From Cyclobacteriaceae bacterium (GTDB lineage: Bacteria; Bacteroidota; Bacteroidia; Cytophagales; Cyclobacteriaceae): a stretch of DNA of 64,000 bases. The number at the start of each line of letters is the position of its first letter. Position 1 is the stretch's first letter. The stretch spans positions 558,001-622,000 of the forward strand of contig JAIBBC010000001.1 of the NCBI GenBank assembly GCA_019694875.1, written 5' to 3'. The position numbers were made by a program, and so were the translations under genes. This document shows, piece after piece, positions 1 to 8,708 of this stretch. The notes below the pieces were generated by a model. That model saw only the letters and a list, made by a program, of their open reading frames with translations, made no database searches and was not told the origin of the DNA.

Positions 1-1
1 C

Positions 2-418
2 ATGAAGGGTTTGCTTTACGAAGAGCCAGGTTACGGAAGCTTGCACAACCACCTTGGCTGGGCTTACATGTATTATTCAAGTGCGGATGGCATGGCCGAG
101 TTGCACTTGAAGATGGCGATCAAGTTCAACAGGGAATTTGCACCAGCCTATCTTCACCTGGGTACGTTGCTGATCCGAACCGGCCGGTATGATGAGGCGT
201 TGGGTTACCTGGAAACAGGATTAACGAAGTTCAATGCAAACCGTACGATGCTGCTGGAAAAAATCGCAAGCGTGTATGAATTGAAAAAGGATTACACAAA
301 AGCGATCCGCATGTATAAAGAGGCATTGGCTTCAACAGCCGGCTTCGATGCAAACACCTATACCGAAGCAATTAAACGTTGCCGTAAGAAAAGATGGGTG
401 TTGATGTTCACATTTTAA
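2..418 (+). CDS. TPR-repeat protein, C-terminal part (5' end outside window)
   Basis: The frame is open at the left edge, so this is the C-terminal part of a longer protein. About 138 residues are visible and they form helical pairs with tetratricopeptide spacing, for example the stretch around FAPAYLHLGTLLIRTGRYDEAL, followed by a second pair around YTKAIRMYKEAL. The protein ends in a short basic tail. TPR units act as protein-protein interaction scaffolds; the partner cannot be deduced here. The fragment may belong to a regulator with an upstream sensor or kinase part, but that is not visible. The call as TPR is firm; the function is open. Confidence 0.75.
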   Translation: MKGLLYEEPGYGSLHNHLGWAYMYYSSADGMAELHLKMAIKFNREFAPAYLHLGTLLIRTGRYDEALGYLETGLTKFNANRTMLLEKIASVYELKKDYTKAIRMYKEALASTAGFDANTYTEAIKRCRKKRWVLMFTF

Positions 419-420
419 TC

Positions 421-510
421 CCTGGTCTGTGTGACACAGACCAGGGAAGTGTGACGCAGACCAAGGGAATGTGTGACACGGACCAGGGAAGTGTGACGCA
501 GACCAGGGAA
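421..510. repeat. Four tandem ~20-bp repeats preceded by a 25-bp palindrome
   Basis: Directly after the TPR gene, 421-445 is a near-perfect palindrome (CCTGGTCTGTGT-G-ACACAGACCAGG). Its right half is the first of four head-to-tail units with consensus GTGTGACRCRGACCAGGGAA at 429-448, 449-470, 471-490 and 491-510. The units differ at one or two positions and the second carries a small insertion. There are no spacers. The hairpin could terminate the TPR transcript, but there is no following T run. Confidence 0.85.
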
Positions 511-825
511 GGAGATCAAGCTAACTAAGTAGAAGCATAGCTCTGAAAAAGCTAAGGATCCGGAGCGTTACCGGGGGTCTCCACATAGGGCAAGACGCTA
601 TAATTTGTAGATGATCAGTGCCGGTGGTACGATAGCATAGTCGCTGACAAATGCGCTTTGACGGCAATCGTCAAGGAGATCGAGGTTAAAGCCCTCCGTA
701 CCACAGAATAATTTTTTGCGTTGGCCTCTGACGGCAGACTCACAGAATCGCATTTAAATGCATGTCCCGGTTTATGGAAAACGGTAGCCCGTAGCATCTT
801 ACAAGCACTACCAGCCGAAAAAACC
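511..825. other. Intergenic stretch without a supported gene
   Basis: No reading frame here has convincing coding features. A frame is open from 712 into the next gene but lacks a good start before 826. I see nothing else except the repeat array just upstream. Confidence 0.5.
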
Positions 826-1248
826 ATGAAAAACCCGGTTTCACTCACAATTCCCAAGCCCGGACTGGCAAAATGGGGAAACTTCAATCACACCACGCTG
901 GTGCGGGCCGAACTGTTCCGCGGAAGCGAAAATGACAAGGTTGCCGTAAAAAGCATTGAAGGAATGGTGCGCTCAGCGCACGATTTGTCGGCACTGCCCG
1001 GAATTTCAGTAAAACTTAAAGGCACAAACCTCGAAGCGCAAACCGACTCCAACGGCTGGTTCTCCATACTGATTGAAAAACCATCCTCCACCGATATTCT
1101 TGTATTTACCTCAGAGGGTTTCAGAACAACACACCTCGCGATCGATAACGAAGATTTTTTGCATGTCAATCTGAAAGTTGCCGAACAGGAAAAAATTTCC
1201 AGGCGCTCAAGGTTAAAGCAATTCTTTTCGTTTAAAAAGAATTTCTAA
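826..1248 (+). CDS. Small protein with carboxypeptidase-regulatory-like domain
   Basis: This 140-residue product carries a CarboxypepD_reg-like beta-sandwich (roughly residues 45-115), shown by ALPGISVKLKGTNLEAQTD followed by NGWFSI and a hydrophobic strand LVFTSEGF. The N-terminus, SLTIPKPGLAKW, resembles a Bacteroidota family that begins with IPxPCxxxW and has a Cys-containing segment, but the cysteines are absent here. There is no signal peptide. The frame stays open up to 712, but the ATG at 826 matches where that family starts. The tail is basic. It meets the small membrane-protein gene tail to tail with a 4-bp overlap. Function unknown; it may be a decayed family member. Confidence 0.6.
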   Translation: MKNPVSLTIPKPGLAKWGNFNHTTLVRAELFRGSENDKVAVKSIEGMVRSAHDLSALPGISVKLKGTNLEAQTDSNGWFSILIEKPSSTDILVFTSEGFRTTHLAIDNEDFLHVNLKVAEQEKISRRSRLKQFFSFKKNF

Positions 1249-1430
1249 ATCTCGTCTGTGTCGCGTCTTCGTTTCAGTAAGCCAATACCTGAAACAAAAA
1301 AGATAAATCCAAGAATAGCGAGTGCCCATGGGCTCAACGTAACGATGTTGGGTCCGAAAATTCCCAGTACGCCCATAATCAGTCCGATGATGCCGATCAC
1401 AACCAGCACCATTGCCAATATTTTAATCAT
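1245..1430 (-). CDS. Small two-helix membrane protein
   Basis: The product has 61 residues. Two hydrophobic helices (about residues 3-25 and 34-53) are separated by a short loop, and the C-terminus is basic then acidic (KRRRDTDEI). No family is recognised. It lies 11 bp downstream of the M28 peptidase gene on the same strand, so it is probably co-transcribed with it. The compact hydrophobic pattern and this spacing support it as a real gene; the function is unknown. Confidence 0.6.
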   Translation of the reverse strand: MIKILAMVLVVIGIIGLIMGVLGIFGPNIVTLSPWALAILGFIFFVSGIGLLKRRRDTDEI

Positions 1431-1441
1431 ATGTCTGCCGT

Positions 1442-3163
1442 TTATTTTTCAAGCCAGCCCTTCAGCTCTTCGAGCTTTTTCTGAAGGTCAGCCTTTGCGG
1501 CAGCAATTTTTGTGTCAATCTTCTTCGTTGTGCCTTTTACAGGGATTTCGGTCATTTTATCAAGCGCACCAGTGTAGTAGGAAGTCCACACTTCTAAAAT
1601 GTGTTGCTCGTCAGCGGCCTTCCCGCCCTTCCCAACAGCCTCCTTGCTCAGCGCAAATTCAACTTCAAGCCGGTCAATCGCATTCTTCCTGATTTCATCA
1701 ATCAGTGTAAGCGTGGTGCTTTCATCGGCAGCAGCAAGTACATACGCGGTAGCCAGTGCACTTACACCCACATTCTTCATTTCATCCTGTGAGGTCATGT
1801 CGAGGCGGTCGCCATCGGTATGATAAAACACATCGGTAAAGTGCCACATCAACAATCCCGGAATCTTCGCTTCAAGAAAAGGTGTGTGATCACTGCCACC
1901 TTCGAACGGATTTGTATTGACTACCCAGCCGTTAAACTTCGACTGTTGCAGGCATCGGTTTAATAACAAGTCATTAAAATAATGCGGAACCATTTGTGAT
2001 TCTTTGAGCACGCTTCCGCCCCACTCTGTATGTTTTTCTTTGCCACGCGTCCAGATCGCGGATGGATCGGGCATTTTTTCAATAAGAAACGAACCACCCG
2101 TTTTTGAAACGTCTTCTCCCACCATGTCGAGGCTCAGTCCCCACTTGATGCCCCTGGCGCGATTTGCGTCATCTTTAATGTAGCGGTCGGTTGATACAAT
2201 TTCATCACCCCACAAGAATGTGATAGTTCGCTGTGGAGTAAACTTTTTTTCCTGGATAAGCTTTGCGGTAGTTCGCGCCATTTCGGTCAGCGTGGCCACA
2301 CCGGTAGCATTGTCATTGGCGCCCGGTTCCTGTACGTGCGCACTGTACACAAATCGTTCATCAGGTTTTACTGTGCCCCTCGCATTTGCTACCAGCGTCA
2401 GTTCATCTGCCTTGTAAATTCTGGTTGCAACTTTTACAGTTACGCGAACTGTTCCTTTTGCAAGCGCAGCTTTGAGTTTTTCTTTTGCCTGATACGAAAG
2501 CATGATTGCCCATTTCTGGTTCACAGAATCGGTGTATGCAATACTTTGAAACTGAATTGAGTTTACATTTTTTTCGGGCTGCGTGTATTTGGGAAGCGAA
2601 TAAGCCAAAACACCAATAGCACCTTTCTCGATAGCCTGCCGGTAAAGTTGATAAGCGCCTGCCTCTGCCAATACAATTTTTCCTTTCAGATCCTTATCTG
2701 CAAAATCTTCTTTCTTTCCACGACCTACGTCAACAACGTCTGCCGTTACGCCTTCAGCAGGTGTGCTGGCGGAATAAGTTGCAATCATATTCCGATTGGT
2801 TGCAAATTTCAAAAATGGTATCGCCTCACCCTCGAAGCTTAGCGATGCATCCACCGGTTCCCAGGTGGGACGTTTCATCTTACGCGTTTCAATCCGGTAG
2901 GTCAGCGGGCCATCAGCCTCACCTTTCACTTCCTTTTTATAACCGGCTTCCTGGAGAATCTTTTCAACGTAATAAATGCTTTCGTCAAACCCCTTGTTTC
3001 CGGCCAGTCGCCACCGCTGCTCAACAAATGCGGTTGTGGTGTGCGTATGATCGGCCGAAAATTCATTGCGGATATTGGTGTAATAGCTTTCGAATGCCTG
3101 TTGCGCCCGGGCAGACTGTGCGCTTACGAGCGTGATGATTACGAGCGGGAGAAATTTCTTCAT
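1442..3163 (-). CDS. Secreted M28-family metallopeptidase with PA domain
   Basis: A 573-residue exported zinc peptidase of the M28 aminopeptidase type. The signal peptide ends near SARAQQ (about residue 21). Residues about 120-240 look like a protease-associated (PA) insert. The two-zinc site is readable: H276 in YSAHVQEPGAND, D284 in the same motif, E321 in WGDEI, D346 in LSLDMVGED, and H426/H448 in GGSDHTPF and FYHTDGD. The usual EE pair is reduced to a single Glu after WGD. It probably acts in the periplasm or outside the cell, releasing N-terminal residues from peptides. The small membrane-protein gene follows it. The family call is firm; the substrate is unknown. Confidence 0.88.
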   Translation of the reverse strand: MKKFLPLVIITLVSAQSARAQQAFESYYTNIRNEFSADHTHTTTAFVEQRWRLAGNKGFDESIYYVEKILQEAGYKKEVKGEADGPLTYRIETRKMKRPTWEPVDASLSFEGEAIPFLKFATNRNMIATYSASTPAEGVTADVVDVGRGKKEDFADKDLKGKIVLAEAGAYQLYRQAIEKGAIGVLAYSLPKYTQPEKNVNSIQFQSIAYTDSVNQKWAIMLSYQAKEKLKAALAKGTVRVTVKVATRIYKADELTLVANARGTVKPDERFVYSAHVQEPGANDNATGVATLTEMARTTAKLIQEKKFTPQRTITFLWGDEIVSTDRYIKDDANRARGIKWGLSLDMVGEDVSKTGGSFLIEKMPDPSAIWTRGKEKHTEWGGSVLKESQMVPHYFNDLLLNRCLQQSKFNGWVVNTNPFEGGSDHTPFLEAKIPGLLMWHFTDVFYHTDGDRLDMTSQDEMKNVGVSALATAYVLAAADESTTLTLIDEIRKNAIDRLEVEFALSKEAVGKGGKAADEQHILEVWTSYYTGALDKMTEIPVKGTTKKIDTKIAAAKADLQKKLEELKGWLEK

Positions 3164-3218
3164 GAGGATCGTTATTACTCCGCCAAGTTAAACCGGAAAA
3201 CCGGAATCCAAACAAATA

Positions 3219-3244
3219 AAAAAGATCCCCGAAAGGATCTTTTT
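3219..3244 (-). terminator. Hairpin terminator after the DUF2541 gene
   Basis: A perfect 10-bp stem (AAAAAGATCC / GGATCTTTTT) with a six-base loop lies between the stop of the DUF2541 gene at 3271 and the start of the M28 gene at 3163. The flanking A/T runs allow it to work in both directions. Confidence 0.85.
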
Positions 3245-3270
3245 CATAATCGCAGAAGAATACTCAGGAC

Positions 3271-3681
3271 TTATTTCCTGGCCCAAACTTCTACCATTGC
3301 CTTTTCGTTGTTCTTATTTTCTGTATCGTACCAGAACGTTACTTTTTCAATTATCCGTTTGTTACCTGCCAGATCAATCAATTTTCCATCGTTATCTTTT
3401 CCCAGCACTTCCGGTAACTCTACATCCTGTTTGTCGCCATTGGCGAAGTGAACCGTTGCTTTGTGAACGTTCAATGTTCCGTTAATAACTTTGATTTTAA
3501 GTGCAGTATAGGTCTGCTGACTCTTATTCAGCGAAACCACATCATGATCAATGGTATAGTCAACCGTTTCGGTGCCGATTTTATCCCATGTTAACTTGTT
3601 TTGTGCCGCTGCTGAGTAGCCTGCAATCAGAAAAGCCAATACAAACACGCTTGCTACTTTTTTAATAAGTTGATTTTTCAT
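3271..3681 (-). CDS. Exported DUF2541-type protein
   Basis: A 136-residue secreted protein. The ATG at 3681 gives a clean signal peptide (MKNQLIKK, hydrophobic core, then SAAAQN). The mature part is an all-beta domain with the DUF2541 pattern: YTALKIKVINGTLNVHKATVHF, ANGDKQDVELP, KLIDLAGNKRIIEKVTFWY and a final VEVWARK strand. The family has no known enzymatic role. The frame stays open up to 4017, but that extension would overlap the divergent gene at 3920 and bury the signal peptide, so I reject it. A strong hairpin follows the gene. Confidence 0.8.
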   Translation of the reverse strand: MKNQLIKKVASVFVLAFLIAGYSAAAQNKLTWDKIGTETVDYTIDHDVVSLNKSQQTYTALKIKVINGTLNVHKATVHFANGDKQDVELPEVLGKDNDGKLIDLAGNKRIIEKVTFWYDTENKNNEKAMVEVWARK

Positions 3682-3919
3682 ATCGAGTTGTTTTTTCACG
3701 ATTCCCCGGAAAAAACATGCCACAAAAACCCTTTGCAGAAAATCACGTATACCCATTTCGTCCGGGGAGATTGTGGAATTTTTTCCCACAAATTGTTTCG
3801 ATTTCACGGTTTTTGACCGAATCGTTTCTCCAAAAGCATCACTGGCATGATGTTTCCTTAGCATTACCCGGGTACACGAAAACCTATTCCTTCTTAAGGT
3901 TTGCTGTAACACAAATTTT

Positions 3920-4384
3920 ATGAAAAAGACTATTGCAATTTTTATATTGATGTTAGTGATGATTCCGCGCGTGGCGACATCGCGCGTAAATGGTGGTGGG
4001 TCGATAAAACTATACATTCCTGAAGGTGTTCCGGTAACACTTGACGCGTTAACGATCTATCATCCTTCGAAGAAACAATGCGACAGCGCTCCGCTAATCA
4101 CGGCCAGCAATTCACGCATTAATCCGGAAAAATTAAAAAACCAACAGCTCAGATGGATGGCACTTTCCCGCGACTTGTTAAAACGCTGGAAAGGTGACTT
4201 TCATTATGGAGATACAGTGTTGGTGACTGCAAACGATCCGGCAATTGACGGACTGTGGGTGATTAAAGACACGATGAACAAACGCTTTAAAAAGCGTGGC
4301 GATTTATTGTTCGATCAATCTGTTCGCAAATCCGGAAAGTGGAGAAATGTGGAGGTTACCCGCGTTATGCAGGTCACTGTCTAA
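3920..4384 (+). CDS. Exported 3D/RlpA-like double-psi barrel protein
   Basis: A 154-residue protein with an N-terminal signal segment (MKKTIAIFILMLVMIPRVATS). The C-terminal half, from ITASNSRINPEKL through RWMALSRDLLKRW, FHYGDTVLV and GLWVIKDTMNKRFKKRGDLLF, matches the 3D/RlpA-like double-psi beta-barrel pattern, with Asp in IKDTMN and in GDLLFD. Barrels of this class bind or cleave peptidoglycan glycans, so a cell-wall role is likely but inferred. It is divergent from the DUF2541 gene and is followed by a hairpin terminator. Confidence 0.65.
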   Translation: MKKTIAIFILMLVMIPRVATSRVNGGGSIKLYIPEGVPVTLDALTIYHPSKKQCDSAPLITASNSRINPEKLKNQQLRWMALSRDLLKRWKGDFHYGDTVLVTANDPAIDGLWVIKDTMNKRFKKRGDLLFDQSVRKSGKWRNVEVTRVMQVTV

Positions 4385-4413
4385 AACACCATTTCCTTCT
4401 GAAATTTTGAAGT

Positions 4414-4450
4414 AACAACCTCTTCCTCTTCGGAAGGGCGTTGTTATTTT
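4414..4450 (+). terminator. Imperfect hairpin terminator
   Basis: AACAAC plus CTTCC pair with GGAAG plus GTTGTT around a short loop, with a small internal asymmetry, followed by ATTTTGTTTT. It lies 30 bp after the stop at 4384. Confidence 0.65.
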
Positions 4451-4486
4451 GTTTTCACCCATAGCCCGCGAATCACAGTGAATGGC

Positions 4487-4494
4487 TATCTTTG
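4487..4494 (+). promoter_or_regulatory. Bacteroidota -7 element (TATCTTTG)
   Basis: TATCTTTG matches TAnnTTTG exactly and lies 25 bp before the ATG at 4519. I do not see a good -33 TTTG at the usual spacing, so this is a one-box match. Confidence 0.55.
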
Positions 4495-4518
4495 CAATTC
4501 ATTGTTGGTTAATCGGTT

Positions 4519-6432
4519 ATGAAGTTGAAGTTTTTAGTCGCGTTGGCTGTGCTTGGCATGGCTGCCACCCCCCTTACAGCGCAAAAAGTAGACGAAAATT
4601 TGCGGACCGAAGCATTGCGATTGAAGTCGATTTATAAAGACGAAGAAATCGTTGCGCTTCAGGCTTCAGATACGTATGACTTCCAGGTTAACCGGAACAA
4701 TGCTCTGATCGTTAAGGAAAAAACCAGTGAGCAATATCTCGCGCTCAAGGCCAATTCATTTTTCACTATTCGAAGCTATTTCAGCGATCAATCTCGTATT
4801 GAAAATTATTCACTGCGGACAGACAACGGACGTACCGTTGTACACGATAAGTATTGCGGCCACATTCAGGAAGGTGACATCTTCTATTCAGATGCTCAGG
4901 TTTGTGCCTATCGATTCAGACTCGAGTTGCCCGGGCAAAGCGTTTTCTATAACTCCACCACCACGTATGACGATCCGAGATATGTAACGAAAGCGATGTT
5001 TCATTCTGAAATACCGGTAAGCGACCGAAAGATTATCATTAATGTGCCGGTTTGGGCTACCGTTGAGCTGCGAGAGATAAATTTTTCGGGCTACGATATA
5101 AAGAAAACAACCGAACAGAAAAACGGAATAATCTCCTACACATACACCATACGCGATCTGAAAGCATATCCGTCAGACAAAAATCTTCCCGGTTCTCTTC
5201 ATTTTATACCCCACATTCTGATTCTCACTAAATCGTACACGATCAACGGAAAAAAAACCACCGTTCTTTCTTCCACGGACGATTTATATAACTGGTACGC
5301 CTCGCTGACCGCATTGGTTGCTGAGGACTATACATCACTTAAGCCAATTGTTAACCAGTTGACCAAAGATGTTACCAACAGCGATGATAAGATAAAAGCG
5401 ATTTACTACTGGGTTCAGGACAATATCAAATACATAGCTTTTGAAGACGGGCTTGCAGGCTTTAAGCCTGAACCTGCCCACCAGGTGTTTTATAAACGTT
5501 ATGGCGATTGTAAAGGCATGGCAAATCTTACCAAAGCGATGCTTTCCCTTGCGGGTATTGATGCGCGCCTCACCTGGGTAGGTACTCAGCGAATACCGTA
5601 TTCGTATGAAATTCCTTCGCTCGCAGTCGATAACCACATGATTTGTACTGTGTTCGAGAACAATCAGCAAAAATACATTCTCGACCCTACCGAGAACTTT
5701 AATCCGTTTAAAATCAATAGCGAGAATATCCAGGGAAAACAGATTATGATTGAGAACGGAAAATCATACATCATCAGCACGGTAAATGAAGAGCCGATTG
5801 AAAAATATCTGAATGAGTCCAGGTGGAATTTTACAATCAATAACAACGTCTTGCTGGGCACGGGTAAAACTTCCCTGGACGGAGAAGTCAAAAAAATCCT
5901 GTTCAACGTTTCCGATAACATCAAAAAGGAGGATTTGGATAAATTTTTACGTCAGGTAATTGCCGGAAACAGCAACCCCGACAATTTCAAGGTGATGAAG
6001 TATTCAGCCTTCGACCGGGATAATCTGTGGGACATCAGTTACGACATCAATCTCAAGAATCAGGTCTATCAAAACAACAAGGAACTATACCTCGATGTTG
6101 ACTTCGAAAAGGATTATAAGAATGAAAAAGTGGAAAAGGATCGTAAGGTTCCTTATAAATTCATCAGCCGGTCATTCAAAAAGACCGTTGCTGAAGTGGA
6201 GATTCCCAAAGGATATAAAATCGATTATTTGCCCGAACCTTACCGTGTGGCGAACAGCTACTTCGCATTCGATATGAAATATAGCCTGGTGGATAACAAG
6301 ATTGTTTACACCAAAGAAATCAAAATACTCAAGAGCATTTTACCCACTTCCGAATTTTCGAACTGGAACACTGCTATTGAAGGCCTCAACAAATTTTACA
6401 ACGATCAGATAATTCTACGGTCCAATGACTAA
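4519..6432 (+). CDS. Exported DUF3857 / transglutaminase-like protein
   Basis: A 637-residue secreted protein with a signal peptide ending at LTAQ (about residue 22). The N-terminal half is a DUF3857-type beta domain. The middle is a transglutaminase-like papain fold with a readable triad: C331 in YGDCKGMAN, H373 in VDNHMICT and D389 in ILDPTE. The C-terminal about 200 residues are beta-rich. In Bacteroidota this architecture is widespread and exported; its substrate is not established. A TATCTTTG box lies 25 bp upstream. Its last 8 bp overlap the next gene, which encodes a related protein, so the two are translationally coupled. Confidence 0.88.
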   Translation: MKLKFLVALAVLGMAATPLTAQKVDENLRTEALRLKSIYKDEEIVALQASDTYDFQVNRNNALIVKEKTSEQYLALKANSFFTIRSYFSDQSRIENYSLRTDNGRTVVHDKYCGHIQEGDIFYSDAQVCAYRFRLELPGQSVFYNSTTTYDDPRYVTKAMFHSEIPVSDRKIIINVPVWATVELREINFSGYDIKKTTEQKNGIISYTYTIRDLKAYPSDKNLPGSLHFIPHILILTKSYTINGKKTTVLSSTDDLYNWYASLTALVAEDYTSLKPIVNQLTKDVTNSDDKIKAIYYWVQDNIKYIAFEDGLAGFKPEPAHQVFYKRYGDCKGMANLTKAMLSLAGIDARLTWVGTQRIPYSYEIPSLAVDNHMICTVFENNQQKYILDPTENFNPFKINSENIQGKQIMIENGKSYIISTVNEEPIEKYLNESRWNFTINNNVLLGTGKTSLDGEVKKILFNVSDNIKKEDLDKFLRQVIAGNSNPDNFKVMKYSAFDRDNLWDISYDINLKNQVYQNNKELYLDVDFEKDYKNEKVEKDRKVPYKFISRSFKKTVAEVEIPKGYKIDYLPEPYRVANSYFAFDMKYSLVDNKIVYTKEIKILKSILPTSEFSNWNTAIEGLNKFYNDQIILRSND

Positions 6433-8587
6433 AAAAATCCCCCTTACCCTCTCCCTCATCTTACTGGCCAGTGCTTTATTCGCTGCTTCCGGCATTAATC
6501 AAAACAAAAAACGAGCGGAAGAAATCAAACAAATGCACTGGAAGACCAGCGACAAAAATTTTGCCGAACGTACGATACCTGAAAAATGGAAAAATGAATC
6601 GGCTGTAATCATTGCCAAGTCGAATATGCTTTCCTATAAAAAAGAAATACTCGCTGGCTATCTGAATTATGATTCGTACGATCACTACCGGATTATGCTT
6701 TTGGATAACAGCGCACTGGAGAAGTACGCACAATTTTCCATTCCCGGAAGTGGGTTGTTCGGCAATACGCGTGCAGATATGTATGCGGGGTTTAAGATTA
6801 TCAAACCAGACGGACGGGAAATTGAAATATCGCTCGATGATGCAGTTCTTGAAAAGCAAAAGGTGAACGACAAAGGGTACGATATGTATAAACTCGCCAT
6901 CCCAAATCTTCAACTTGGTGACATTATCGACTACTACCTGTGTGAAGAGCAGAATATCGGATTGACCACCAAATACTACGCGTTTAAACCTGTAATCATT
7001 CAACTCAATGACGATTATCCGATAATGAAGCAAAAAATTTCATTTGAAATTCTGCGGAGATGCTACATCAACTTAAAATCATTGAACGGAGCTCCTCAGT
7101 TTAAGCTGACAGAAGATAAAGAAACAGAGAGAAGTTACTACGCTCTTGAGGATGGCGACCGGGAAAGTGTAAAGGACATTCGCTGGTTATATCCATACCG
7201 CGAACTGCCAACCATAAAATTTAAGATTATCTATGCTTCAAATTCTGTTGCAGGTTTTATTCCTGGATTTATTGGTCAGCCGGGAGTAATCAAATCCTCT
7301 GTTGCCTTGTCTGAAATCACTGATTTGTTCGGATACATATTTACGGATCAAGCCGGGTTTGAGCTCCGATTGCAAATGAATAAAAAATACAAAACGCTAA
7401 CCGACAAAAATAAACTTGCCCGGCAGGCATTCTACGTTGCCCGTAACATTTACCGTACCGACAATGCGGAATACTGGTTGATCAATGGCACTGACCCGAA
7501 TCCCGATGACGACTACCTCCAATACATTGTAGCTCTCTCGGCATACTATCGGTATAAAAAAATTAATCATGAGATTTTGATCGGTATCCCGCGTCAGATT
7601 TCACCCCTCGAGGATTTGATCCTTGAAAACGAACTAACCGTCATGTTGAAAGTTAACACACCTACACCTTTTTACATCGGCCGGTTAGATAACAATGCAA
7701 TGCCCGGTGAAATCGACATCGATATGCAAGGCATTACAGCGTACACAGCCAACGGACTTTTCTTACCGAAAGCCTGGACCCTGAAAAAAGTGCAAATCCC
7801 CGTTTCACCTGCAACGGAAAATGCACTGAATACACGCTACGACCTTAATATCACCGATCTTAACGAGGGTAAAATTGAAGCCAAAGCTTCGAAAGCTGTT
7901 ACCGGGGTGTTACGGTTGTACCCACAAAACATGCTGATGGATTTTTACGATTATCAGGACGAAGAAAATTCGAAAGTCACACCTGATGTTGTCAAGAAGT
8001 CAAAAAAGACGCAGCAGAAAAACAACAAATTAAAAGAAAGCTATCTGGCAACGCGCGAGGATAACCGCCTAAAGCGCCTTAAGACCTTAATTGAAAATGA
8101 TTTCGAGCTGGAATTTGACGACCCTGCCGATCTGAAAATCCAGCAGGCCGGACGTTTTGAGGAAACCCCTGCCTTTCAGTATAGCTATACAACTACATTC
8201 AAAAATGTTATTAAGCGGGCCGGGCCGAACTATTTGGTTGACATCGGCAAGTTTATCGAGTCGCAAGCCGAGGTTAAAAATGATGAGAAGGAACGTAAAT
8301 ACAATGTTTACCGTCCGTACGCAGCAACATTCTCTGTAACGGTAAATTTGAAAATACCCGAGGGGTATACCGTTCAAGGGATCGAAAAATTAAACTCCAG
8401 TGTGGAGAATGCCACCGGAGGCTTTACAAGCAAAGCCCGAATTGAGAATAACGCCCTTATTATTGAAGTGATCAAAAACTATAAAACGAATTTCGAGAAG
8501 AAAGCCAACTGGCCATTGATGGTGAGCTTCATGGAGGCTGCTCATAGTTTCAATCAACAGCAAATTTTACTTGAGAAAATTCGCTGA
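6425..8587 (+). CDS. Exported DUF3857-type protein without the catalytic Cys motif
   Basis: A 720-residue secreted protein with signal peptide MTKKIPLTLSLILLASALFAAS. The order of segments parallels the upstream gene: an N-terminal DUF3857-like beta domain (YDHYRIMLLDNSALEKYAQF), a central helical transglutaminase-like region, and a beta-rich C-terminus. The central region has no GDCK motif, so I expect no transglutaminase activity. A Lys-rich stretch (KKSKKTQQKNNKLK) lies around residue 525. The start overlaps the end of the upstream gene by 8 bp. The pair probably acts together, one catalytic and one not. This is inferred from context. Confidence 0.78.
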   Translation: MTKKIPLTLSLILLASALFAASGINQNKKRAEEIKQMHWKTSDKNFAERTIPEKWKNESAVIIAKSNMLSYKKEILAGYLNYDSYDHYRIMLLDNSALEKYAQFSIPGSGLFGNTRADMYAGFKIIKPDGREIEISLDDAVLEKQKVNDKGYDMYKLAIPNLQLGDIIDYYLCEEQNIGLTTKYYAFKPVIIQLNDDYPIMKQKISFEILRRCYINLKSLNGAPQFKLTEDKETERSYYALEDGDRESVKDIRWLYPYRELPTIKFKIIYASNSVAGFIPGFIGQPGVIKSSVALSEITDLFGYIFTDQAGFELRLQMNKKYKTLTDKNKLARQAFYVARNIYRTDNAEYWLINGTDPNPDDDYLQYIVALSAYYRYKKINHEILIGIPRQISPLEDLILENELTVMLKVNTPTPFYIGRLDNNAMPGEIDIDMQGITAYTANGLFLPKAWTLKKVQIPVSPATENALNTRYDLNITDLNEGKIEAKASKAVTGVLRLYPQNMLMDFYDYQDEENSKVTPDVVKKSKKTQQKNNKLKESYLATREDNRLKRLKTLIENDFELEFDDPADLKIQQAGRFEETPAFQYSYTTTFKNVIKRAGPNYLVDIGKFIESQAEVKNDEKERKYNVYRPYAATFSVTVNLKIPEGYTVQGIEKLNSSVENATGGFTSKARIENNALIIEVIKNYKTNFEKKANWPLMVSFMEAAHSFNQQQILLEKIR

Positions 8588-8708
8588 TTACACAGCGGAA
8601 ATTTTCGAAGCCCAAACGTCATCCGTAGTAACACCGTGAGCAATATCCGTGTAAGCGGGTATTGAGGCACGCGTGAGGCTCGTATAGTTTTACCATAAAT
8701 TCTATGGC

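Noticed and set aside
421-510. CRISPR-like look of the tandem repeats
   Set aside because: Units are directly adjacent, without spacers, and no cas genes are near.
556-590. A short ALPGVS-like reading near 562-580 as a gene remnant
   Set aside because: It is too short, followed by stops, and could be chance.
3682-4017. N-terminal extension of the DUF2541 gene
   Set aside because: It overlaps the divergent exported protein and hides the clear signal peptide at 3681.
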